From: Lysobacterales bacterium
GTDB taxonomy: Bacteria; Pseudomonadota; Gammaproteobacteria; Xanthomonadales; Xanthomonadaceae
DNA length: 64,000 nt
Direction: 5' to 3'
Assembly (NCBI GenBank): GCA_016718605.1
Contig: JADKCY010000003.1
Span: 930,001 to 994,000 of the forward strand
A program made the position numbers and the translations under genes. The notes beneath the pieces were generated by a model that was given only the letters and a program-made list of their open reading frames with translations, had not been told where the DNA came from and did no database searches. Positions 1-8,935 of this stretch are shown in pieces (within the stretch, counting starts at the first letter, position 1; every line of letters begins with the position of its first letter).

Positions 1-1013
1 ATGCAACCGCCCGAAACCAGACTGTCAATGGCATGACCGATGCGCCCGGTACCCACTTCATCGTGCACAAACTTGGCCGGCGGCAACTGTTCCTGATAGG
101 TCCAGATCGGCCAGTTCTTGTCGTACATGTTCAGCTCGGGCGTGATCGAGGCCAGATCCAGATTGGCCGCCCAGTACGCGTCAACCGTTCCCACATCACG
201 CCAATACGGACGCGAGTACGGAGCATTGGCGATCGCCGACAAGGAGAAGGGATGGGCAAATGCCTGGCCCTCACTGACCGCCTTGGGGATCAGATCCTTG
301 CCGAAGTCATGACTGGAACCCGGCGTGATGGCGTCCTCTTCCAGCAGTCGAAACAGGTAGTCAGCACTGAATACATAGATCCCCATGCTCGCCAGCGCTG
401 CATCGGGCTTCTCCGGCATGGCGGGCGGATTGGCGGGCTTTTCGACGAAGTCGATGATGTGCCGATCGGCATTGATCGCCATCACGCCAAAACCACTGGC
501 TTCGTCCCGAGGCACCTCGATACACCCCACCGTGACACCACGCCCGCTGGCGATGTGGTCTTCCAACATCACCGAGTAATCCATCTTGTAGATGTGATCA
601 CCGGCCAGAATCACCACGTAATCCGGTGGTGTGGAATTGCGAATGATGTCGAGGTTTTGCCAGATCGCATCCGCCGTACCGCGATACCAGTGCTCCTCAT
701 CCACCCGCTGCTGCGCAGGGAGCAAGTCGACGAACTCGTTCATTTCGTTGCGCATGAAACTCCAGCCGCGCTGCAAATGGCGCAACAAGGAGTGCGACTT
801 GTACTGGGTGATGACGCCGATGCGTCGCAAGCCCGAATTGAGGCAATTGGACAAAGCAAAATCGATGATTCGGAACTTGCCGCCAAAGTGCACGGCTGGC
901 TTGGACCGGTTATTGGTGAGGTCCATCAGACGTGAACCCCGACCACCCGCCAAAACCAGCGCCAACGTGCGCCGCGCCAAGCCGCGACTTCCCGGATTTC
1001 TAAGCACACCCAT
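1..1013 (-). CDS. glgC: Glucose-1-phosphate adenylyltransferase (3' end outside window)
   Basis: This enzyme makes ADP-glucose from glucose-1-phosphate and ATP, the first committed step of bacterial glycogen synthesis in the cytoplasm. About 337 residues are visible; the C-terminus lies beyond the left edge. The N-terminal nucleotidyltransferase signature LALVLAGGRGSRL (about residues 16-28) is followed by SKPAVHFGGKFRIIDFALSN, the classic GlgC activator/substrate region. YRGTADAIWQN, the ILAGDHIYKMDY nucleotide-binding motif and FVEKP come next, and YWRDVGTVDAYWAANLDL and the start of the beta-helix domain (FVHDEVGTGRIGHAIDSLVSGGC) close the visible part. The start is the ATG at 1013, giving the usual short basic leader. 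No glycogen partner gene lies on the right side, so any glg operon extends to the left. Identification is firm. Confidence 0.96.
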   Translation of the reverse strand, partial: MGVLRNPGSRGLARRTLALVLAGGRGSRLMDLTNNRSKPAVHFGGKFRIIDFALSNCLNSGLRRIGVITQYKSHSLLRHLQRGWSFMRNEMNEFVDLLPAQQRVDEEHWYRGTADAIWQNLDIIRNSTPPDYVVILAGDHIYKMDYSVMLEDHIASGRGVTVGCIEVPRDEASGFGVMAINADRHIIDFVEKPANPPAMPEKPDAALASMGIYVFSADYLFRLLEEDAITPGSSHDFGKDLIPKAVSEGQAFAHPFSLSAIANAPYSRPYWRDVGTVDAYWAANLDLASITPELNMYDKNWPIWTYQEQLPPAKFVHDEVGTGRIGHAIDSLVSGGC

Positions 1014-1136
1014 TGCTCGCCTCCACCGTGGTTTGCCACCAACTCGGATGAGTCTGGCGCATGCCTTCGATACGCCCTTTGCGCGAACGCAAAGCGACCG
1101 TCGGTCAGCCTCAGCGGAGCATACGCGACCGCAGGA

Positions 1137-1883
1137 TCAGGGCGTCAAACCAAACGCCTGCAAAGTGGAATCAGCCATATCGCGGGCCATTGCGCGCATC
1201 GCGGGATCGTCCATCTCGGCCATGCCTGCCATCAAGCCGCCGGTGATGACCAAGGTGTCGTAGGCACGCGTCAGCTCTGCTGCCGACATATTGCGCCAGC
1301 CCTCAGCGTCACCCAGTGCATCGTTGACCGAGCGCAGCAAGGCGTCCTCAGCCGCGTCGCCGATTTCCCCTCCGTAACGAACCTGGATCGCCACGCCGAG
1401 CGCCAGCGTCATCGCGTACGAGAGGTTGTTGCGACGAAAATCAGGCATGGTTTCCACCGCTTGCTGAAGCGTCAACGCGGCATCAATCCATTCCTGCCGT
1501 GCTCGGCCTTCCAAGCGCGCGGCATCTGCCATCTCGGCAGGCACCGTTTGTCGATCACCCCGCGCGACGAAGTCCGTTGCCGAAATGTCGTGGTTCCAGC
1601 CTCTGGCGGGTGGAGCAATCACTTGCGGCGGCAGATGGACAGGCTGTCCCGCCATGACATCGCGACCTGCTTCCTGCACCGCCTGAGCGCGCATCTGAAA
1701 GCTGCCGCGCTGGATCGATTGTGAGATCAGAAAATCCGCATGCGCCGCATACATGTTGCTGAACTGACGACCGTTCAAGGTATTGGTGTATGGCGTGTAT
1801 TGCGCATGCAGGCTGCTTGCCAGCAGCAACAGGCTCAAAGCAAGGCCACGCGCGAGCAAACGAATTGCAGTGGTGGATGACAT
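1137..1883 (-). CDS. Secreted protein of unknown function
   Basis: A 248-residue protein with a clear Sec signal peptide (basic MSSTTAIRLLARG, hydrophobic LALSLLLLASS, cleavage after LHA). The mature part is helical, with FRRNNLSYAMTLALGVAIQVRYGGEI in the middle and a repeated Ala/Met-rich pattern near the end (GGLMAGMAEMDDPAMRAMARDMADS). I chose the ATG at 1883 because a CAGGAG ribosome site lies just upstream and the signal peptide follows directly; an in-frame start further upstream would add 30 residues without export character. It resembles the conserved hypothetical class annotated as DUF6683, but that is a weak recollection. It stands alone between glgC and a lipoprotein gene. No function is assigned. 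Confidence 0.75.
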   Translation of the reverse strand: MSSTTAIRLLARGLALSLLLLASSLHAQYTPYTNTLNGRQFSNMYAAHADFLISQSIQRGSFQMRAQAVQEAGRDVMAGQPVHLPPQVIAPPARGWNHDISATDFVARGDRQTVPAEMADAARLEGRARQEWIDAALTLQQAVETMPDFRRNNLSYAMTLALGVAIQVRYGGEIGDAAEDALLRSVNDALGDAEGWRNMSAAELTRAYDTLVITGGLMAGMAEMDDPAMRAMARDMADSTLQAFGLTP

Positions 1884-2007
1884 GGCGGAGAACTCCTGAG
1901 GACGACATGCCATGCAACGAAACAGCGTCGCCATTCGTGTCAACCGCCCGCGATCCACGCAACGCACGGCCACACCGTGGCGCGTCGCCGCGCAATGGGG
2001 AAGATTC

Positions 2008-2484
2008 TCAGCGATTGAAATTGATCGCAGGCTTGCCCTGCTTGTAGCTGATCTTGACGTTACGATAGCTGTCGAGCTTCTCCGGCATCATCGCCACCGG
2101 GTCGTATTCGATTTCCAGTTCGGTATCGGATACCCAACGGAAACTCAGCGGCGGTGCGCCTTGCTCGGTCAACTCGACCAGGCCCATGTCGACTTGCTGC
2201 TGGGTGGCGAACAAGGTCGCAATGCGTGTGTGTTGTCCGCCATTGAAGGGCGCGCCACCCACGGGATACATCACGATGGAAGCGGTGTAGGGCTTCTCCT
2301 CACCGCACTCGAAGACAATCAGAGCGGCTTCGTAAGGCCCGCGATAGGACTCGTAGAACACGTAATTCTGCACACAGCCAAAGATGCGCGGGCCTTCTTC
2401 GCGCGAGCAACCCGCCAGCAGCCATGCCGCGGGCAACACGCACAGGATGCGCCAGGGAAACCAGCTCAGGGCATTGCGCATCAT
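2008..2484 (-). CDS. Small lipoprotein of unknown function
   Basis: A 158-residue predicted lipoprotein. The N-terminus has a short charged start, a hydrophobic segment (ILCVLPAAWLLAG) and a lipobox LLAGC, so Cys25 should be lipidated; the following SREE gives no inner-membrane Asp+2 signal. The remainder (GCVQNYVFYESYRGPYEAALIVFECGEEKPYTASIVMYPVGG...) looks like a compact beta-rich domain with two further cysteines (in FGCVQ and FECGE) that could form a disulfide. The C-terminal YRNVKISYKQGKPAINF also looks like a strand pair. I do not recognise the family. It is transcribed in the same direction as its neighbours, but the gaps do not prove an operon. Confidence 0.75.
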   Translation of the reverse strand: MMRNALSWFPWRILCVLPAAWLLAGCSREEGPRIFGCVQNYVFYESYRGPYEAALIVFECGEEKPYTASIVMYPVGGAPFNGGQHTRIATLFATQQQVDMGLVELTEQGAPPLSFRWVSDTELEIEYDPVAMMPEKLDSYRNVKISYKQGKPAINFNR

Positions 2485-2541
2485 CGAGTCCTCGCGTGAC
2501 GTTGGATCGCGATGATACGCCGCACTTGCGCGATCTGAACG

Positions 2542-3135
2542 CTAAGCTCGTGGCCTCACGGGGTTGCGCTGCGCCGGCATACCACGCTGTGCCGAACGCT
2601 CATCCAGCCAGCGCCATTGTCCGGGCACAAGATCACCCAGCGCATGGTCACCGATACGCTCGCGAATCAAACGCAAGGTTGGAAAACCCACCGCAGCGGT
2701 CATGCGCCGGACCTGCCGATTGCGGCCCTCGCGCAGCACCAATCGTAACCATGTGGTGGGAATGTACATACGCTCGCGGATCGGTGGCACACGCGGCCAA
2801 AGCCAACACGGCGGCGCCTCAAGATGCTCGACCTCACAGGGCAAGGTCGGACCATCCTTCAACAGCACACCGCGTCGCAACGCTTGCAGGACGGAATCGT
2901 TCGGATCGCCCTCGACCTGCACCAGATAAGTCTTCGGCCACTTGAAGCGCGGATGGCTGATCTGCGCGATCAGCGGGCCGTCATCGCTCAACAACATCAG
3001 CCCTTCGGAATCGTGATCAAGGCGCCCGGCGGGATACACACTGGGCACCTCGATATGATTCGCCAGGGTGGGCCGTCCTTGCGGATCGGTGAACTGGCAG
3101 AGCACGCCATACGGCTTGTTGAACGCAATCAACAT
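2542..3135 (-). CDS. rluE: 23S rRNA pseudouridine synthase, RluE type
   Basis: A 197-residue enzyme of the RsuA/RluB/E/F branch that isomerises a uridine in 23S rRNA (position 2457 in E. coli for RluE). It lacks an S4 RNA-binding domain and starts directly with the catalytic fold: MLIAFNKPYGVLCQF, then the catalytic-Asp motif GRLDHDSEGLMLLSDDG near residue 37, YLVQVEG, and the C-terminal NRQVRRMTAAVGFPTLRLIRERIGDHAL, which is characteristic of RluE. The ATG at 3135 starts exactly at the family's usual first strand; an upstream TTG at 3168 is possible but would add 11 unconserved residues. The stop codon of the methyltransferase-like lipoprotein gene lies 36 bases upstream, so co-transcription is likely. 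Confidence 0.9.
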   Translation of the reverse strand: MLIAFNKPYGVLCQFTDPQGRPTLANHIEVPSVYPAGRLDHDSEGLMLLSDDGPLIAQISHPRFKWPKTYLVQVEGDPNDSVLQALRRGVLLKDGPTLPCEVEHLEAPPCWLWPRVPPIRERMYIPTTWLRLVLREGRNRQVRRMTAAVGFPTLRLIRERIGDHALGDLVPGQWRWLDERSAQRGMPAQRNPVRPRA

Positions 3136-3171
3136 ACGATCACCGCAAGGAGGTGCCCTGCCAGTCAACCA

Positions 3172-4101
3172 TCACTGCTGGGGTGACGTATCGGTGGGCG
3201 CGAGCTTGGCATTCGCGCCGGTAGCGACCTCCGGCTTGGTGAAACGCAACGTCATGCGATTGGACTCGCCGATGTCGATGAATTTCTGCCGATCCTGATC
3301 ACCACCTCGCAGGGTCGGTGGCAGGGACCACACGCCATTGGCGTAATCCGTCGTGTCCTTCGGGTTGGCGTTGATGTCGCTGCGCTCGGCCAGCACGAAG
3401 CCCGCTGCGGTCGCCAGATCAATGATCTGCTGCTCGGTCATGTAGCCCGAATCCTCTTTCGGCGTAACGCCAGCCGCCGAACTGTGCTCAACCACACCCA
3501 AGGTACCGCCGGGCTTCAGCGCATCAAAAAATCCCTTGAAGTAGATCGGTGCCTTGTCCTGACCCAGCCAGTTATGGACGTTGCGGAAGGTCAGCACGAC
3601 ATCGGCGCTGGCGGGCTCGGCAAACGCAGGCGCGGCGGGGTCGAATTGCAGAATCTGCGCTTCAGCGTAGTGATCAGCCGAGGCCGCAAACTTGTCCTGC
3701 AACTCCTTGAGCGCGCCGCCATAGTATTCCGCAGCGCGGGCATTGGTGGTTTTGCTCGGATCGATGACTGCCGCGATATAGCGCCCCTTGCCTTTCAACA
3801 GCGGCGCCAGAATCTCGCTGTACCAGCCGCCGCCCGGAGTGATTTCAACCACCACCTGCTCAGGCTTGACACCGAAAAAGGTGAGGGTTTCCTTCGGGTG
3901 CCGGTAGATATCGCGGGCGACGTTTTCGGGAGCACGCCACGCGCCGGCAATCGCCGCATCCAGCGGATCAACAGCAACCGGCGCAGTCACCGGTGCGGGT
4001 TCGCTGCTGGCACTGGTGGCAGGGTCTTTTGCTGGCTCGGACGACGGCGAACAAGCGGTGAGGGCAAGCAACAGGGCGATCGACAACGGCGCAAAACGCA
4101 T
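3172..4101 (-). CDS. Lipoprotein with a predicted methyltransferase fold (COG4798-like)
   Basis: A 309-residue protein. The N-terminus is a lipoprotein signal (MRFAPLSIALLLALTAC) followed by a Ser/Pro/Ala-rich linker. The body has a Rossmann methyltransferase pattern: VVEITPGGGWYSEILAPLL as a motif I-like loop, YIAAVIDPSK, ADVVLTFRNVHNWLG, and FFDALKPGGTLGVVEHSS as motif post-II/III. The family is annotated as predicted methyltransferase (COG4798) and is typically exported, which is odd for a SAM-dependent fold because SAM is cytoplasmic; the true activity is unknown. The ATG at 4101 is chosen because it begins the lipoprotein signal with GAGAAA upstream. The gene lies just ahead of rluE in the direction of transcription. 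Confidence 0.85.
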   Translation of the reverse strand: MRFAPLSIALLLALTACSPSSEPAKDPATSASSEPAPVTAPVAVDPLDAAIAGAWRAPENVARDIYRHPKETLTFFGVKPEQVVVEITPGGGWYSEILAPLLKGKGRYIAAVIDPSKTTNARAAEYYGGALKELQDKFAASADHYAEAQILQFDPAAPAFAEPASADVVLTFRNVHNWLGQDKAPIYFKGFFDALKPGGTLGVVEHSSAAGVTPKEDSGYMTEQQIIDLATAAGFVLAERSDINANPKDTTDYANGVWSLPPTLRGGDQDRQKFIDIGESNRMTLRFTKPEVATGANAKLAPTDTSPQQ

Positions 4102-4196
4102 GGCGGTTTCTCTCCAAACTGGGTTGGCAAACGCTAGCACACGGAACGTTCACGGCGTGTCAGCGGGCCGGATACAGGGTGATGCCACCCGGCGCG

Positions 4197-5927
4197 TTAA
4201 AGCTCTGGCCGTAGCCTCATCCGCTGCGGATACGGCGGCACATCGGCAAAACGCCCGGCGTTCAGGCCCTGCTGCAGATCCAGCCACCATTGCACATCGA
4301 AGATGTCGCCGTGGGCGTCCATCAGTGCCTGACGCAAGCCTGCATCGAGTCCAAGGAACTGTGGAAACTGCTCGGGGAAAACATCGTTCTCGCCGACGTA
4401 GTACCAGGCACCGCTGTGCATTTCCTCATCGTCGTCGCGCGCTTCGGGCAAGGCGCGGAAGTTGCAGTCGGTAACAAAGCACAGTTCGTCGTAGTCGTAG
4501 AAGATCGCCCGCCCGTTGCGGCTCATGCCGAAGTTCTTCAGCAACAGATCACCGGGGAAGATGTTGCTGCGCGCCAGGTCTTTGATCGACTGCCCGTAGT
4601 CGACGATGGCAGCGATAGCCTTGTCGCGCTCGACTTCGCGCAGATACAGGTTGAGCGGACGCAGGCGGCGCTCGACATAGCAATGTCGCACGATCAGGTC
4701 CTCCCCGTCCTCGTGCACGCTTTCGCTGCAGCCTTCCACCAGTTCGGTCAGCAACTCAGGCGCGAACTGGCATTTGGGGAATCGCAAGTGACGGAACTGC
4801 TGCGCATCCACCAGACGACCGGCGCGGTCGTGGTTGAACACCAATCGGTATTTCTCTTCAACTTCAGCCCGCGCCACATTCTTCGGGTAGGCGAACTTGT
4901 CGCGGATCAGCTTGAACACCACCGGATAGGAGGGCAGCGTAAACACCGCCATCACCATGCCGCGCTCACCCGGCGCGTTAACCAGCAGTTCGTCCGGCTG
5001 GCGCTGCAGGTGGGCGAAGAAGTGCCGGTAGCGTTCGGTTTTGCCCTGCTTGGCGCGGCCCAACACGGTATAGATTTCATCAACGGGCTTATGCGGCATC
5101 AGGGTACGCAGGAACACCACCGCATCGCCGACCGTCTCAAGGTCCGCATGAAAATAGCTGCGCGTGTAGCCGAACAACACGCTGACCTGTTCGCGCTGGG
5201 TGATCACCGCATCGGCACGAATACCTTCATCGGTATTCATCAAGGCGATCACCAGCGGCGAGAAACGAAACTCGCCAAACACCCGACCAACCAGATAGGC
5301 GCGACGTTCGCGATAGAACACCGTCTGCATCAACTCGATAGCTCGCACTGCCGGCGCATCCCAATGGGCCAGATGGGCACGCAATGCATCGGCAATCTGC
5401 TGCGCGCACGCACTGGGATTCACATGCGGCACCTGGAACGCGTAGTCCTGCAGGATACGTTCAACCACACCTTCCAGATTGGTGATCGCGGTGTAGCTAC
5501 GCCGCGCTACCGGATGCGAGATGCGCTCGGTCGGCTCGATCTCCAGCGCCACGAATTCGACGTCTGCATCCACGCCTTGGGTACCGAAAAAGCGTCGCGT
5601 CAGCGTGTTGAAAAAGGTCTTGTACAACTCGCCATCGACCAGTGGCTCGATCAGCTCGGCGAAGCGCTTTTTGACCGCCGCCCACAGACTCCGATCCTGC
5701 GCTTGTGCACCCAACTGCACCACCAGACGCGCTCGAATGGTCGCGATGCACTGGTCGTACAACTCGATGCGCTCCACCGCATCACTTTTCGCCGCCAGCC
5801 AGGCCCGTTGCTCGAACCGCGATTTGGCGCGCTGGGTGATCTCGCGAAAGCGCGCGTGGTAATCCTCGAAGGCATCATGAATCGCCTGCGCCACGCTGTC
5901 CGCCAGCAACAGTGGCGGCGATGTCAT
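4197..5927 (-). CDS. aceK: Isocitrate dehydrogenase kinase/phosphatase
   Basis: A 576-residue bifunctional enzyme, the length expected for AceK. It phosphorylates isocitrate dehydrogenase to divert isocitrate into the glyoxylate shunt on acetate or fatty acids, and also removes the phosphate. Family hallmarks include the regulatory N-terminal helical domain, KPVDEIYTVLGRAKQGKTERYRHFFAHL around the ATP-binding loop, GMVMAVFTLPSYPVVFKLIRDKF, RHCYVERRLRPLNLYL, and the catalytic segment SNIFPGDLLLKNFGMSRNGRAIFYDYDELCF. The ATG at 5927 gives the family-like start; a GTG four codons upstream is also possible. No aceB or aceA sits beside it here, unlike in E. coli. Its substrate gene icd lies in the same window at 48456-49754 and keeps the phosphorylatable Ser loop. 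Confidence 0.95.
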   Translation of the reverse strand: MTSPPLLLADSVAQAIHDAFEDYHARFREITQRAKSRFEQRAWLAAKSDAVERIELYDQCIATIRARLVVQLGAQAQDRSLWAAVKKRFAELIEPLVDGELYKTFFNTLTRRFFGTQGVDADVEFVALEIEPTERISHPVARRSYTAITNLEGVVERILQDYAFQVPHVNPSACAQQIADALRAHLAHWDAPAVRAIELMQTVFYRERRAYLVGRVFGEFRFSPLVIALMNTDEGIRADAVITQREQVSVLFGYTRSYFHADLETVGDAVVFLRTLMPHKPVDEIYTVLGRAKQGKTERYRHFFAHLQRQPDELLVNAPGERGMVMAVFTLPSYPVVFKLIRDKFAYPKNVARAEVEEKYRLVFNHDRAGRLVDAQQFRHLRFPKCQFAPELLTELVEGCSESVHEDGEDLIVRHCYVERRLRPLNLYLREVERDKAIAAIVDYGQSIKDLARSNIFPGDLLLKNFGMSRNGRAIFYDYDELCFVTDCNFRALPEARDDDEEMHSGAWYYVGENDVFPEQFPQFLGLDAGLRQALMDAHGDIFDVQWWLDLQQGLNAGRFADVPPYPQRMRLRPEL

Positions 5928-6516
5928 CTGTAATTCCACGAGCAAGCTCCCAAAAACCGGACCCGGGCAGCATAACGATCCACGACGCGCGGCAGGCCGG
6001 TGTTGGATCAAAGTCGAAGGTAACGAGCGCGGGATATGGCGCCCCAAAGCGATGTGAACGAGGTATTCGACGGCACTCTCAAGCTCTGGAGGCACGTCTT
6101 CTGCCGTCGAAAAGAACTGGTGCTGGCGCCCGCTTACGCCTTCAATTGGCCACCCGTGTGTATCGAGGCCGGGCCCCTGCCAAAGTGGTATCGAGTCCAG
6201 AACTCGCCCTTCTCCAGTAACCGACGAAACACAGCCAGCTGACGACTCGACATCTGTAGTCAGGTTGTTTGCGCCGTTTCCAGCTCGCGATCCCACGGCA
6301 CCGCGTAGGCGGTGAGGTCAGCGTCGCCGGGATGCAGTGCTCGAGCATCGATCAGGATGCTGCGAGAAAAACGCTGGGATCACCATCGCCCGGAATTGCT
6401 CTGTGTTCCTGTTCGCGAACAGGTGCCCTAATCCAAGTCGAGTGACGGCTTGTACGTATTCAGTAACGAAATTCCCCTCTACCGGGATCTTCGACAGCTG
6501 ATCCAGGAATGGCGAT
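5928..6516. other. 589-base region with no convincing gene
   Basis: No start, ribosome site and family-like protein coincide here. The minus-strand frame of aceK stays open upstream to about 6296, and another minus-strand frame is open from 6545 to 6318. Both read like protein in places (for example AEDVPPELESAVEYLVHIALGRH near 6050-6120), but neither has a recognisable domain. It may hold a decayed gene plus the aceK promoter. I see no terminator with a T-run. Confidence 0.4.
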
Positions 6517-6981
6517 TCACTTTGCCACCTCAATCTGCCCGGCATCGGTCACATTGACGTGCGTCTGGTAGTAATACTTGGCCGTAGGCTTCCCGTTGGC
6601 ATAAAAGCGGATCGTCGTGCGGACAGCGCTGCCACGCACCCGAATGTCCTTGTCCCTGAGCGAAATCCTTGGATGTTCGCCGAAACGCTCGGTGAGCTGC
6701 CGCACCGCCTCGGGGGCAATCGCCACCGTGAGATTGCGTTGATCGCGGTAGTCCTGTTCGGAATTCAGATAGGTCAGTTGGCCTTGCGCGCCAGTCGCCT
6801 GCACCCGCATCGCAAACACACCCTCGACGCCGGCCGGTGCAGCGCTTGCGGCCATGAAGATCGCCTGGTGGGGGGTAAGCAGGGTTTGCCCGGAACCGGC
6901 AGCTTGGTGACTGGTTGGCGCACTGGCGCATCCGACGAGGAAAGCGAGGGCGAGGGAAATCAGTTGTTGGTGGGTTTTCAA
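6517..6981 (-). CDS. Lipoprotein of unknown function
   Basis: A protein of about 154 residues with a lipoprotein signal (ISLALAFLVGC, then ASAPTS). The mature domain has an alpha/beta look: a Gln-rich linker, FAMRVQATGAQGQLTYLNSEQDYRDQRNLTVAIAPEAVRQL, then a beta-rich C-terminus with Tyr clusters (TAKYYYQTHVNVTDAGQIEVAK). The segment YLNSEQDYRDQRNL is reminiscent of small nucleic-acid or metal-binding folds seen in other proteobacterial lipoproteins, but I cannot name the family. The start is uncertain. I prefer the TTG at 6981 because AGGA lies about ten bases upstream and the signal peptide begins soon after; the in-frame ATG at 7038 would put 19 charged residues ahead of it. Confidence 0.7.
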   Translation of the reverse strand: MKTHQQLISLALAFLVGCASAPTSHQAAGSGQTLLTPHQAIFMAASAAPAGVEGVFAMRVQATGAQGQLTYLNSEQDYRDQRNLTVAIAPEAVRQLTERFGEHPRISLRDKDIRVRGSAVRTTIRFYANGKPTAKYYYQTHVNVTDAGQIEVAK

Positions 6982-7280
6982 CTGGCGAATCCTAGATCGC
7001 GTTGCCAGCGCATATTGAACGGCATCGGCATGCCGCAAAACAACCGCAGCTCAGCCTGGCGCTGCGCGCGCATCACCTGAGGCGCCTAGGTCGAGCCAGC
7101 TGGCCTATCGAACCGGTCGTCGTCGGCTTCAGGCCAGCCTGTCGCTTCGTCGATCTGCGCTTGAGGCCCCACGCACACCCCTCGCGATATCCAGCCACAC
7201 AACGCTGCGCGCAGCGCATATGGCGGAAATCACTGGCACTCCGGGTATTGCGGTAAACCAATCCAGTGATGAGGTCTTCC
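6982..7280. other. 299-base intergenic region between divergent genes
   Basis: The space between the minus-strand lipoprotein gene and the plus-strand FG-GAP gene must hold both promoters. I see no repeat or conserved operator. A short palindromic stretch (GCTGCGCGCAGCGC near 7205-7218) is the only symmetry noted. Confidence 0.4.
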
Positions 7281-8831
7281 ATGCGTGCTGTCCGACTTCT
7301 GCTGCTCCTTGCGCTCAATGCGCTCTCGCCACTTGCCATGGCGCAGCTGACGGGCACGGGCGATGTGTTTTTTGTGGTTGGCGAGGGTTTGATGAAGGGC
7401 GATCCGGACGCGGAGTTCGGGGCCACCGTGATCGCAGCAGGTGATCTCAATTGCGATGGTCTGGATGATCTGGCGGTCGGGCAGCCGGATGCGTCGATTT
7501 TCGTCAGCGGCGGTCCCCGCGTGGTCGCCGGTAGCGTGACCCTGATCCCCAGCACCGTCGCGCTGGGGCGTCCCAATGCCAATGCCAGCTTCGAGCTGCA
7601 TCAGAACTTGGCGGGCGTGCCTGACAGCGCGGAGACGGGTGACCGTTTTGGTGCGGACATTGCTATCGGCGACCATGACCTGGACACCTGCGACGATCTG
7701 ATCGTCGGCGTTCCTGGCGAAGACGTCTCCCTCAATGGCAATTCGTTGGTCGATTCGGGCAGCGTGTTTGTCTTCCATGGCGATGCCGACGCGGTGGTCG
7801 CGCCCTCAGCAAATGTCATTCCCGCCAGCGACGACGGTGCCTCGTTTGTGGCCAAGGCAGGGGATCGCATGGGAGAGAGCGTGGCTTCCATGCTGTCGAT
7901 GAGCAGCGGATTCGCATTTGATGCCGTTGTGTCGGGACGGCCAGGCAATGACAACCCCGCTGGCTTGAACAATGCAGGCCGGGTGGATATTCGTGGCAGC
8001 AGCGGCAGTTGCTCGACCTGCTTCGACTATCGGTCTATTGATGCAGTGGATGTCAGCACACTCGCCGTCGCGGGCGACAGCTGGGGTAGCAACGTACTCG
8101 CTTTCGGCGATGCCACCGAGGGGGACTACATGCTGGCCTCGCACACGCCGGGCTCGAAGAAGCTGTTCATCCTGCGTGACATCGAAGCGATCAGCGGCCC
8201 GCAGATTTTCAGCAGAAATTCGCTCAGTCCCGCGCCAACCGCCACGGTCTCCAACTTCGCGCGACAGTTGACCAAGGGCAAGTTTCATGGCAACGGCATC
8301 GAGTCGCTGGCGGTCCTGTCCGAGGGCGGTGTCAGCGGCGTGCTCTGGGAGGTTTTTCTGATCGGCAAGTCGCACGCGTCGAGCAGCGGCAATGGCCAGT
8401 TGCAACGCCTGACCGACCTGCAGATTCGCCCCGCCGATGAGCCGGTGGCTTCATTTCTGTTCGTGAGTTCGCTGGCTGCAGGCGACTTCGATGGCGATGG
8501 CGTCGACGATCTCGCGATCGGCGTGCAAGGCAGCGGTGATCTTGGCGGAAGCAGTTCCGGCAACGTATTCGTGATCTATGGCAATCCCAGCGGACTGGAT
8601 CTCGGGCGTCTTCAACGGCTGCGGCAGGGGTTGGATGGCATCAACGACAGCGCCGAGATCAGCGACGGCTTTGGTAGCGCCCTGGCCTCAGGTGACTTCA
8701 ACGGTGACGGCGTAGACGATTTGGCCATCGGCGTGCCGGGCGAAAAAGTGGGCTCTGAAACCCGAGGCGGTGTGCATCTGATCTTCGGCAGCCTGCGCTC
8801 GCCGGAACTGTTCCGCGACAGCTTCGAATAG
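7281..8831 (+). CDS. Secreted FG-GAP repeat (beta-propeller) protein
   Basis: A 516-residue exported protein with a signal peptide (MRAVRLLLLLALNALSPLAMAQ). At least four integrin-alpha-like FG-GAP blades carry calcium-loop motifs: AAGDLNCDGLDDLAVG near the N-terminus, IGDHDLDTCDDLIVGVPGE, AAGDFDGDGVDDLAIG and ASGDFNGDGVDDLAIGVPGE near the C-terminus. Most are followed by phrases such as GSVFVFHG or GNVFVIYG typical of the blade-ending strand. Such propellers bind Ca2+ and mediate surface adhesion or protein contacts; the ligand here is unknown. The chain ends abruptly in ELFRDSFE, an acidic Phe-Glu terminus discussed in the findings. The start at 7281 has GAGGTC upstream and begins the signal peptide. 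Confidence 0.87.
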   Translation: MRAVRLLLLLALNALSPLAMAQLTGTGDVFFVVGEGLMKGDPDAEFGATVIAAGDLNCDGLDDLAVGQPDASIFVSGGPRVVAGSVTLIPSTVALGRPNANASFELHQNLAGVPDSAETGDRFGADIAIGDHDLDTCDDLIVGVPGEDVSLNGNSLVDSGSVFVFHGDADAVVAPSANVIPASDDGASFVAKAGDRMGESVASMLSMSSGFAFDAVVSGRPGNDNPAGLNNAGRVDIRGSSGSCSTCFDYRSIDAVDVSTLAVAGDSWGSNVLAFGDATEGDYMLASHTPGSKKLFILRDIEAISGPQIFSRNSLSPAPTATVSNFARQLTKGKFHGNGIESLAVLSEGGVSGVLWEVFLIGKSHASSSGNGQLQRLTDLQIRPADEPVASFLFVSSLAAGDFDGDGVDDLAIGVQGSGDLGGSSSGNVFVIYGNPSGLDLGRLQRLRQGLDGINDSAEISDGFGSALASGDFNGDGVDDLAIGVPGEKVGSETRGGVHLIFGSLRSPELFRDSFE

Positions 8832-8935
8832 TTGGTTGCGCTGCGCTACATGCGGACGCCGTGTCGCGCTGGAAATAGCTTCGCGCTTGCAGTCGGTGCT
8901 CAGTGTGATAATGCGTTTTTATTTTTGGAATCGAC

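Noticed and set aside
4290..5933. A 547-codon open frame on the plus strand opposite aceK
   Set aside because: Exact antisense of a high-GC conserved gene; its sequence is His/Arg/Gln-rich and matches no family.
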